Below, one piece after another: positions 1 to 7,000 of a stretch of DNA of 10,566 nt. Both the position numbers and the translations under genes were made by a program. The DNA comes from Actinomycetes bacterium (GTDB lineage Bacteria; Actinomycetota; Actinomycetes; Actinomycetales; Cellulomonadaceae), in contig JAFAEH010000127.1 of NCBI GenBank assembly GCA_023424135.1, forward strand, positions 1 through 10,566, in the 5' to 3' direction. Under the pieces are notes generated by a model, which saw only the letters and a list, made by a program, of their open reading frames with translations, had not been told where the DNA came from and did no database searches. Every line of letters begins with the position of its first letter. Position 1 is the stretch's first letter.

Positions 1-1247
1 GGCTGCAGCTCGCGGCCGTCGCGGCCGGTGTCGCGCTCGTCGGCGGCGGCGGGTACGCGGTCGGTGCCTCGGGCGCCGAGGAGCCGGCGGCCCCGGCCAT
101 CGCGCTGCAGGGGGCGAACGGCACGGGCGCAGGCGTGAGCTCCTTCGGTACCGAGGCCGCCGTGGGCGCCGACGCCGCGCGCAGCATGATCGCCCCCGGG
201 TGGTTCGGCGGGCGCACGGTGTTCACCGGCAGCGGCCTGCCGGGCGGTGCGGGCACCGCGGGTGCGTGGGCGTTCGACGCGACGTCGGTGGCGTCCGCCG
301 ATGCGGTCGCCCGGGCTGCCGAGGTCCTCGGTGTGACCGGCGAGCCGCGGCAGGAGTGGGGGCAGTGGGTCGTCGGGCCGAACGACGGCACGGGGCCCAC
401 GGTGTCCGTCGGCGTCGACGGGCAGGCGTCGATGTGGTTCTACGACCAGGCGTGGGACCCGTCGGTCTGCACGGCCGGCGTCCCCGAGACGCTCGACGGT
501 GCGGGGACGACGGGTGAGGGGTCGACCGGCGCCGCGGAGCCGGGTGCGGCGTCCGACTCGGCCGTCGCGATCGAGCCGTACGTGCTGGACCTGCCGGACC
601 CGGCCGACCCCAGCGTGTGCGACCCGGGCAGCACGCCGACGGGTGACGCGGCGATCGCGAAGGCACGCGACCTCATCGAGGCGCTGGGCGCGGACGCGTC
701 GGGGTACGAGTTCACGACCGGTGCCGAGACGGGCGTGGCCGGCCTGGTCAGCGTCGTGGCCGCGCAGGTCGTCGACGGCAACCAGACGGGTCTGGTGTGG
801 TCCGTGCAGCTCGCCGGGACCGGTGTGCAGTCGGTGTCCGGCTCGCTGGCCTCGCTCGTCGAGCTCGGCGAGTACGACGTCATCAGCGCCGACGCGGCCG
901 TCGAGCGGCTCAACGACCCGCGCTTCGGTGCGTCCTACGGCGGTGTCGTCCCGTTGGCCGCCCGCGCCGAGGCGGGGGAGGCGACGCTGGTCGCGCCCGA
1001 CTCGGCCGTGGCCGACGCACCGGCCGACACGCCGACCGTCCCGGCGGTCCCGTCCGCGGGTGACCCGATCGCCTGGCCCGTGCAGCACGTCACGATCACC
1101 GGCGCACGCCTCGGAGTCACGCTGCTGACGACGCCGAGCGGTGCGGCCGTCGTCGTCCCGGCCTGGGAGCTGAGCGACGCGGACGGTGGCACGTGGAGCG
1201 TCATCGCCGTCGTCGAGGACCAGCTCGACCTGACCTCCGCGGGCTGA
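1..1247 (+). CDS. Membrane-anchored extracytoplasmic protein of unknown function (N-terminus outside the window)
   Basis: The frame is open from base 3 to the TGA at 1245-1247, giving 414 visible residues with no stop upstream, so the true start lies before the window. A GTG at 135 could be called as a start, but the 44 codons before it encode a hydrophobic stretch (LQLAAVAAGVALVGGGGYAV, visible residues 1-20) that reads as a membrane anchor, so I keep it. The rest looks extracytoplasmic: Gly/Ala/Thr-rich segments, a Trp/Tyr-rich patch (WFYDQAWDPSVC) and two Cys (in DPSVCTAG and DPSVCDPG), which may pair in a disulfide. An Ala/Asp/Pro-rich stretch sits near visible residue 340. Similar anchored proteins in actinobacteria often lie downstream of ECF sigma factor genes; that is general knowledge and the neighbour cannot be seen here. 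Function is not recognised. Coding status is near certain. Confidence 0.85.
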   Translation, partial: LQLAAVAAGVALVGGGGYAVGASGAEEPAAPAIALQGANGTGAGVSSFGTEAAVGADAARSMIAPGWFGGRTVFTGSGLPGGAGTAGAWAFDATSVASADAVARAAEVLGVTGEPRQEWGQWVVGPNDGTGPTVSVGVDGQASMWFYDQAWDPSVCTAGVPETLDGAGTTGEGSTGAAEPGAASDSAVAIEPYVLDLPDPADPSVCDPGSTPTGDAAIAKARDLIEALGADASGYEFTTGAETGVAGLVSVVAAQVVDGNQTGLVWSVQLAGTGVQSVSGSLASLVELGEYDVISADAAVERLNDPRFGASYGGVVPLAARAEAGEATLVAPDSAVADAPADTPTVPAVPSAGDPIAWPVQHVTITGARLGVTLLTTPSGAAVVVPAWELSDADGGTWSVIAVVEDQLDLTSAG

Positions 1248-1250
1248 GGC

Positions 1251-1322
1251 CCGCGGCTGCCGCGGACGGAGGGGTCCGCACCGCGAGGGGCCGGGTGGCG
1301 CTGGAGGGGCGCCCACCCGGCC
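1251..1322 (+). terminator. Cluster of GC-rich hairpins after the anchored-protein gene
   Basis: Three hairpins follow the stop at 1247. CCGCGG-CTG-CCGCGG lies at 1251-1265. GCGGAC (1262-1267) pairs with GTCCGC (1274-1279) and overlaps the first. GGCCGGGTGG (1289-1298) pairs over 10 bp with CCACCCGGCC (1313-1322). No T-run follows, which is usual for actinobacterial terminators. The termination role is inferred from position. Confidence 0.5.
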
Positions 1323-1349
1323 TCCGCCGTGGGTCAAGGGGTGGACCGT

Positions 1350-1403
1350 GACCCCGTCATCCGTCACGGTATGGACGCCCGTTCCGTGACGGATGACGGG
1401 GTC
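1350..1403. repeat. Perfect 20-bp inverted repeat upstream of the exonuclease gene
   Basis: The left arm 1350-1369 (starting GACCCCGTCATCC) and right arm 1384-1403 (ending GGATGACGGGGTC) are exact reverse complements, separated by 14 bp. Each arm also carries a short direct repeat (CCGTCAT-CCGTCAC on the left). The right arm ends 18 bp before the proposed -10 box at 1422. If the exonuclease mRNA is leaderless the repeat is not in that mRNA, so it is either an operator or a final terminator for the upstream gene. There is no T-run. Confidence 0.85.
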
Positions 1404-1421
1404 GTGGTCGGACCGGGTGGG

Positions 1422-1433
1422 TAGCGTGGGGGG
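1422..1433 (+). promoter_or_regulatory. Probable leaderless promoter of the exonuclease gene
   Basis: A TAGCGT hexamer (1422-1427, fits TANNNT) is followed by six G residues and the ATG at 1434, the spacing expected when transcription starts at the start codon. No convincing -35 is visible; the place where it should be abuts the right arm of the 1350-1403 inverted repeat. Confidence 0.5.
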
Positions 1434-2402
1434 ATGGGTGTGGGTGCTGGGCGGTTGATGCTGCTGGACTCCGCGTCGCTGTACTTCCGGGCGTACTTCG
1501 GGGTGCCGGACTCGGTGCGGGCCCCGGACGGTACACCCGTCAACGCGGTGCGCGGCCTGCTCGAGATGGTGGCGCGCCTCGTCGTCGACCACCGCCCGAC
1601 GCGCCTGGTCGCGTGCTGGGACGAGGACTGGCGGCCCGCGTTCCGGGTCGAGGCCGTGCCGTCGTACAAGGCGCACCGCGTCGCGCGCGAGGTGCCCGGG
1701 ACGACGGGCGTCGAGGACGTCCCCGAGGCGCTGCTCGCGCAGGTCCCGGTGATCGTCGAGGTCCTCGCGGCGCTCGGCGTGCCGAGGCTCGGCGCCGCGG
1801 GGTACGAGGCCGACGACGTCATCGGCACGCTCGTCGCGCGCGAGTCCGCCCGGCCCGCGGACGGGCGTGCCGCCGTCGACGTGGTGACGGGTGACCGGGA
1901 CCTGTTCCAGCTCGTCGACGACGAGGTCCCCGTGCGCGTGCTGTACCCGGTCAAGGGCGTCAAGGACCTGCTGGCCGTCGACCAGCGCGTGCTCGACGAG
2001 CGGTACGGCGTGCCCACCGGAGCGGCGTACGCGGACATGTCGGTGCTGCGGGGCGACCCGAGCGACGGGCTGCTCGGCGTCCCGGGCATCGGGGAGAAGA
2101 CCGCCGCCGCGCTGCTGCGCCGCTACGGCACCCTCGCCGGTGTGCTCGACGCACGGGACACGGGCGACAAGGGCCTCACGGCGACGCAGCGCACACGTCT
2201 CACGGACGCCGCCGACTACCTCGCGGTGGCCCCGCGTGTCGTCACGGTCGCACCCGACGCACCGGTCCCCGACGTCGACGACCGGCTGCCGGCGGTGCCC
2301 GCGGACCCCGATGCGCTCGTCGGGCTCGCGCAGCGGTGGGGTGTCGCGTCGAGCGTGCGACGCCTCGTGGACGTGCTCACGGACGCCGCCGCGCGCGACT
2401 GA
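1434..2402 (+). CDS. Stand-alone 5'-3' exonuclease (PolA N-terminal / FEN-like family)
   Basis: This 322-residue protein resembles the 5'-3' exonuclease domain at the N-terminus of DNA polymerase I, but has no polymerase part. The family removes 5' flaps and RNA primers using two metal ions. Visible metal-site acids are D12 (LMLLD), E125/D127/D128 (GYEADDVIG), D154/D156 (TGDRDLF) and D208/D211 (RGDPSDG). A helix-hairpin-helix DNA-binding motif (GVPGIGEKTAA) follows at about 215-225. The YKAHR segment near 78-82 is typical of the DNA-contacting arch region. Length fits the stand-alone actinobacterial paralogues. The ATG at 1434 fits a leaderless start; an in-frame ATG at 1458 (MLLD) is an alternative, eight codons later, and the GGGGGG before 1434 could serve it loosely as a Shine-Dalgarno. 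It converges with the gene ending at 2517. The role in repair or primer processing is family knowledge; the activity of this copy is inferred from intact residues. Confidence 0.93.
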   Translation: MGVGAGRLMLLDSASLYFRAYFGVPDSVRAPDGTPVNAVRGLLEMVARLVVDHRPTRLVACWDEDWRPAFRVEAVPSYKAHRVAREVPGTTGVEDVPEALLAQVPVIVEVLAALGVPRLGAAGYEADDVIGTLVARESARPADGRAAVDVVTGDRDLFQLVDDEVPVRVLYPVKGVKDLLAVDQRVLDERYGVPTGAAYADMSVLRGDPSDGLLGVPGIGEKTAAALLRRYGTLAGVLDARDTGDKGLTATQRTRLTDAADYLAVAPRVVTVAPDAPVPDVDDRLPAVPADPDALVGLAQRWGVASSVRRLVDVLTDAAARD

Positions 2403-2440
2403 CGGTCGTCGTCGGTCGTCGTCGGTCGTCGTCGGTCGAC
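2401..2440. repeat. 10-bp tandem repeat just after the exonuclease stop
   Basis: The unit GTCGGTCGTC occurs about four times in tandem. The two middle units are exact, the first begins GACGG and the last ends GTCGAC. The array starts inside the stop codon and fills the first third of the gap between two converging genes. The period is close to one helical turn. Confidence 0.85.
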
Positions 2441-2450
2441 TGCGGGTGGC

Positions 2451-2474
2451 GCCCGGGCCGCGACCCTCCCGGGC
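2451..2474. terminator. Possible bidirectional terminator hairpin between converging genes
   Basis: GCCCGGG (2451-2457) pairs with CCCGGGC (2468-2474) across a 10-base loop. It lies between the stop of the + strand exonuclease (2402) and the stop of the - strand membrane protein (2517), so it could end transcription in both directions. No T-run is present on either side. The rest of 2475-2516 shows only GC-rich sequence. Confidence 0.45.
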
Positions 2475-2516
2475 CGGGATCAGGCGACCAGGGCGGGACC
2501 AGCCGGCCGGGCGCGG

Positions 2517-3056
2517 TCAGTCGGCGGGTGCCCCGGCGACCCAGACGTTCGGGCCCTCGGCCTGCCAGTCGTCGGACGCCCGCGGTGACGCGGCGTCGTC
2601 GGCGGCGAGCCGGACCCGTGACCCGTCGGCCCCGGTCAGCGTCGTGGACGCGCGAGGCTGGGCGGCGACGCACGCCGCGCGCGCGACGTCACCGTCGGGC
2701 ACGACGACGAGGCACAGCTCACCGCCCCAGCGCAGTGCCGCGTAGTGGTCGCCCTCGTCGGTCCGGACGGCGAACCGCGTCGTCGTCGGGTCGACGCGGA
2801 CGTCCTCGGCGACGGTGGGGTCGATCTCGTCCGTCGGCTGCTGCGGAGCCGCGAGCAGCTCCACGGTCATCGACGCGGCCTGCGCACCGGCGTCCTGCCG
2901 GGTGCTCAGCAGCCAGGCGACCCCCGCGGCGACGAGCGCGGCGGCGACGACGAGCACGACGGCGACCCGTCGGCCGTGCCGCGGGCCGGGGGTCTCCTCG
3001 TCGCCGTCGTCATCGTCGACCAGGTCGAACAGGTCGCTCTCGTCGAACGTCGTCAC
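2517..3056 (-). CDS. Small single-pass membrane protein, function unknown
   Basis: Read from the GTG at 3056, this gives 179 residues. An acidic cytoplasmic N-terminus (FDESDLFDLVDDDDGDEE, residues 4-21) is followed by a basic patch (RHGRR), one membrane segment at about 31-50, and a 129-residue outer domain. That domain has two Cys (C115 and C129) that may form a disulfide, and Trp residues (W110, W164, W172). The open frame continues upstream to 3431, but that extension is an Arg/Ser-rich shadow of the next gene; GTG 3056 is preferred because a GATACT -10-like box lies six bases before it and the acidic start is sensible. It lies 55 bp after the DUF3806-like gene on the same strand, so co-transcription is also possible. 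No family recognised. Confidence 0.8.
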   Translation of the reverse strand: MTTFDESDLFDLVDDDDGDEETPGPRHGRRVAVVLVVAAALVAAGVAWLLSTRQDAGAQAASMTVELLAAPQQPTDEIDPTVAEDVRVDPTTTRFAVRTDEGDHYAALRWGGELCLVVVPDGDVARAACVAAQPRASTTLTGADGSRVRLAADDAASPRASDDWQAEGPNVWVAGAPAD

Positions 3057-3068
3057 CCCACCAGTATC
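3057..3068 (-). promoter_or_regulatory. Probable leaderless promoter of the small membrane protein gene
   Basis: On the - strand GATACT (+ coordinates 3063-3068) lies six bases before the GTG at 3056. It differs from TATACT at one base. The GGTGGGG directly before the GTG is too close to be a normal ribosome binding site, which favours a leaderless start. No clear -35 seen. Confidence 0.45.
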
Positions 3069-3111
3069 GGCATACCGGGCGCCGTGGATGAACACGTGGG
3101 CGTCCGGTGTG

Positions 3112-3951
3112 TCAGGCGTCCGCGGACGACAGGCTCGGCGCGACGCCGCGGACCACGTTCTGCAGGTGCTCGACGAACCAGCCCTCGGCCGCGGACTCCC
3201 AGCTCTGCGCGACCGCGGCGATCGGGTAGACGAGCACCTCGGGGTCCTCGCGGGCCAGGACGATCTCGGTGCCGTAGCGGTCGCTGCAGACCGCCCACCC
3301 CAGGTCGGTGGCCCGTTCGCACACCAGGTCGCCCAGGGCGACGCCCAACGCGTCGGCCAGCGTGCGCGGGTCCGGCCGGTCCTGCACCGGGGCCTGCGCC
3401 CACTGCGCGCGGACGCGGTCGAACAGCGCACCGACCGCTGCGGCGTCGAGCGGGTCCGGGCACAGCTCGCCGATCAGCAGGCGCTGCTGGGCGAGGAAGA
3501 CCCGCTCGGGCGCGTTGAGCTCGTCGATCGTGTGGCGGGTGTCGGACAGCGCCGCGGCGACGGGCCCGACGTGCTCGTCGGCCGCAGGCTCGTCGTGCAC
3601 GGCGCCGGTGCCGTCGGTGGACGGCTCGTCGTGCTCGTCGGTGACGGGTGCGTCCGTCTGCTCGTCCGCCACCGGTGCGTCCGTGTGCTCGTCGGGTACC
3701 TCGTCCGTGCGCTGCGCCTGCGGTCCTGCGCCGGCCTCGGTGGGCGGCGCCGCGGCGGCATCGGCCGGGTCGTCGTCCTCGGAGTCGTCGGCGAGGTGCT
3801 CCACGACGCGCGCGAGCGCACCCTCGTCAGGTGTGCGGCCATCTGCCACGGGCGGGACCCCGGCACCCTGCGCGAGGGGCTGGTCGGTCGGCCCGTGGGG
3901 TGTGGGCAGCACGGATCCGCTCCCTTGCGGTGTCCGTCGGTCCAGTCCCAT
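3112..3951 (-). CDS. DUF3806-like domain protein with a long acidic linker
   Basis: Read from the ATG at 3951, this gives 279 residues with no signal peptide or membrane segment, so it is probably cytoplasmic. Residues 1-45 are low-complexity; about 50-130 is an acidic, Pro/Ala/Thr-rich linker with a nine-residue repeat (TDAPVADEQ, TDAPVTDEH). The folded part is at about 140-270. It starts with helical LNAPERVFLAQQRLLIGEL and continues to a compact C-terminal unit at about 190-265 (LADALGVALGDLVCE, GWAVCSDRYGTEIVL, VLVYPIAAVAQSWE) that resembles DUF3806. The DUF3806 function is not known to me. The open frame extends to 4029, but that extension would start inside the hairpin after the subtilase gene, so ATG 3951 is preferred. 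A GTG at residue 36 is another option. It lies 55 bp ahead of the small membrane protein gene. Confidence 0.8.
   Translation of the reverse strand: MGLDRRTPQGSGSVLPTPHGPTDQPLAQGAGVPPVADGRTPDEGALARVVEHLADDSEDDDPADAAAAPPTEAGAGPQAQRTDEVPDEHTDAPVADEQTDAPVTDEHDEPSTDGTGAVHDEPAADEHVGPVAAALSDTRHTIDELNAPERVFLAQQRLLIGELCPDPLDAAAVGALFDRVRAQWAQAPVQDRPDPRTLADALGVALGDLVCERATDLGWAVCSDRYGTEIVLAREDPEVLVYPIAAVAQSWESAAEGWFVEHLQNVVRGVAPSLSSADA
3634..3687. repeat. Two-copy 27-bp repeat inside the acidic linker coding region
   Basis: Bases 3634-3660 and 3661-3687 match at 22 of 27 positions and encode the nine-residue TDAPV-containing repeat of the DUF3806-like protein. A third, poorer copy may follow. The copies are adjacent and in frame, so length change by slippage would not break the gene. 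Confidence 0.7.
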
Positions 3952-3963
3952 GACCCGATCATC
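3952..3963 (-). promoter_or_regulatory. Possible leaderless promoter of the DUF3806-like gene
   Basis: On the - strand GATGAT (3958-3963) lies six bases before the ATG at 3951. AAGACA (3979-3984) sits 15 bases further upstream and is a weak -35 match. The box departs from TANNNT at its first base, so this is the weakest of the leaderless promoters proposed here. Confidence 0.3.
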
Positions 3964-3993
3964 GGCCTGCTGGACCGGTGTCTTGATACGGCA

Positions 3994-4035
3994 GAGCGGG
4001 TGACACCCGGTCGGACGACCGGGCGGCACCCGCTC
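3994..4035 (-). terminator. Strong two-part hairpin after the subtilase gene
   Basis: GAGCGGGTG (3994-4002) pairs over 9 bp with CACCCGCTC (4027-4035). Inside it CCCGGTCG (4006-4013) pairs over 8 bp with CGACCGGG (4016-4023), leaving a two-base tip. It begins 17 bases past the subtilase stop at 4052 and before the promoter of the next gene, which fits a terminator. No T-run follows. Confidence 0.65.
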
Positions 4036-4051
4036 CCGCGGTGCGTGCGGC

Positions 4052-7000
4052 TCAGCCGACGCGGATCACCCGGGCCGTCGCCGTGGGCAGGTACGCGCCG
4101 TCGCCGGTGTACAGCACGGTCACGATGCTCGACGTGCGGACGGCCGGCAGCGTGACGTCCGCCGCGCCGTCGGCCAGCCGGAACGTGCCGACGGGACGGA
4201 CCCCGAGCAGCACCGTGACGCGGCCCGTCGCCGGGGGAGCGCCCTCGCCGCCGCCGACCCGCACCGTCACGGTGGGGGTCGAGCCCTTCGGCACGGTCCA
4301 CGAGTCCGCCTCGAGGGTGGCGGTCGCGGCACCGGGCACGACCCGCACGGATGCGCTGCCCTCCGACCTGCTGACGTCGGACGTGCCGTCGAAGACCGCG
4401 ACGAGCCGGTGCGTGCCCGGCTTCAGGTCGCGGGCCAGCTCGAGCGTCGCCGTGCCGGTCAGCCCGTCGACCGTGAGCTCGCCGCTCGCGACGACCTCAC
4501 CGCGCTCGCGCACCGTGACGGTGCCCGACGGCGCCCAGCTCGCCCCCGTGACCGTGACGGTCGCGGTCGCGGGCTGCCCGTAGCGCACGACGGCCGGGCT
4601 CACGCGCAGCGTCGTGGTCGACGCGGACGGGGCGAGCTCGATCTCGACGACGTCCGACGAGGACGGCGCGAACGCCGGGTCGTCGGGCGTGTACTGCACG
4701 CGCAGCGCGTGCGTGCCCGCGACGAGCGACGCGGTCGCCAGGACGCCGCCGCCGTCGACGACGTCGGCCGTGCCGAGCTCGGTCTCGCCGTCGTAGAAGG
4801 TGAACGTCCCGGTGGCCTCGGCCGGGGTGACGGACGCCTGGAGCAGCGTCTCCTCACCGGCCGTCCCGGCGGACTCGACGTCGAGCGTCGTGGTCGTCGC
4901 GGTCGCGTCGGGTCGGGTGACGTCGACGACCTGCGCCCGGTCGCCCGTGCCGTTGAGGTGGTGCAGCACGAGGACCTTCGCGTCGGCCGCACCCGTGCCG
5001 GCGTGCACGTCGAGCGTCGCACCGTCGAACGTCTGCGAGACGAAGTCCGCGCCGATGTTCGAGCCGAACCACAGCGGCGGGTCGTACGGGTCGACCGTGA
5101 ACGGCCCGACCTCGTCGATGACCCCGTCGGCGGGGAACGCGTACGGGCTGGCGGTCTGCACCCAGACACCGAGCTGCGTGCCCGGCTCGACGCCCAGCAC
5201 CGCGAGCGGCACCGGGACGACGACCGTGCTGTTGTCGAACGCGCCCATCTCGATGTTCCCCGCGAAGGGGTACAGCAGGTCGGGCCCGTAGATCGTCGTC
5301 GGCGTCCCGCTCGTCAGGTCGTAGGTCGTGACGATCGAGTAGTCGGTGTCCGCGAGCTTGCTGACCCGCGTGCCGACGTCGGGCTCCCCGTCACCGTCGG
5401 TGTCGACGAGCACCCACGGCTGCAGCGCGTGGCCCAGGGCCGCCCAGTCGCCGTCGGTGGAGATGCCGACGCCCAGGACACCGTCCGCGGCGGGGTCGCC
5501 GCCCGCGGCCGCGACCGCGGGTGCGGTGGACGCCCACCCGACCTGCCGGACGTCGCCGGCGGCGAGCGTCGAGCGCGACGTCTCGGCGTTCGCGGGCAGC
5601 TCCTCGAGCCGCGGCGAGTCGGCGGCGTGCACGAGCGGTGTGGCGAGCCCGTACCAGCCGTCGGAGACGACGTCGCGTCCGCTGAACGCGAGGTCGGCGG
5701 TCGTCGCCCCGGGGTCGGCGAACGCGACGTCCGCGGCCTCGAGGTCGGTGGTCGGACGCGGCGTCCCCTGCACCGGCAGGCGCCACTCGCCCTCGCCCGA
5801 GGTCAGGACGAGCCGACCGGAGACCTGCGAGACGAACTCGCGCGGCAGGCCCTCGATCTGCTCGGCCTGCATCGTCGGGTCGATCTCGCGGGCGACCGTC
5901 GCGGGGTCGGCGGTGAACGTCAGGGTGACGATCCCGGTGCCGCCGGCGGGGACCCGCAGGCTCGCGGGTGCCGCGGTGATGGTCGCGCCGCCGGACGTCG
6001 TGCTGGACGTGACGGCGGTGGCGTACGTGCGCGCGGTCGAGCCGAGGTTCTGCACGGTGACGGCCTTGCGGATCGTCACGGGCTCGTCGGCCAGCGGCAC
6101 GACGCCGAAGCTCACGGACGTCTGCTGCGGGCGTTCCGCGTTGTAGACGAGCGTCTCGTTCGTGACGGCCGACAGCGCGTCGACGCGACCCGAGCCCACG
6201 CGCGGCGGGCCGAAGAACAGGTCACCGCCGGGCTCGGTCGCGACGTCGTGGGTCGCGGTGTTGACGATCGACGCCTTGACCTGCGCGGCCGACCAGCCGG
6301 GGTGGGCCTCACGGACGAGTGCCGCGATGCCCGCGACGTGCGGGGACGCCATCGACGTGCCGTTGCTGCTGGTGCCACCGGCGCCGGTGCCGACGTTCGC
6401 GGACACGATCTGCTGACCGGGTGCGGCCACGTCCGGCTTGCCCCAGCCGAGCGAGCCGTGCACACCGCGCGAGGACGACACGGACAGCGTGTCGGCGGCG
6501 ACGTCCTGACGCGTGCTCAGCGCGAGCGACGGGCCGACGGTCGCGACGAGCGTGCCCGCCTCGATCTCGGGCAGCAGCGTGTCGGTCGTCGCCGCGGTCA
6601 TCTGGAAGCCGGGGATCGCGGCGTTGCCGGCGATGCCGGCGGCGAACACGGCGCTCTCGGTCGGCAGGATCACGCCGACCGCACCGGCGGCCGTCGCGTT
6701 GTTGAAGCGGGCTCCCGACCCGCAGGCGCGCGTGGCGTCGTCGTCGTCCCACCACAGGTAGGCGATCTTGCCCGCGACGGCGGCGGCCTGCTCGGCCGTG
6801 AACGCGGCGCAGCCGTCGAACGTCGCACCGACGTAGGCGACGGGCGCGGTGACGTCCGCCCCCGTGTAGCTCACGGAGTTCTGGCCGGCGTGGCGTCCGA
6901 CGAGCGTGGCGTCGGAGGCCTCGGTGACCTCGATCGCGTCGAACGCGAGGTCCTTGCCGACCGACCACGCGACGGTCAGGCCCGCGAAGCCGTTGCCGGG

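Noticed and set aside
2815..4155. 446-residue open frame on the + strand across the two small - strand genes
   Set aside because: No recognisable domain or start signal. The - strand frames have a sensible membrane segment, a DUF3806-like domain and promoters.
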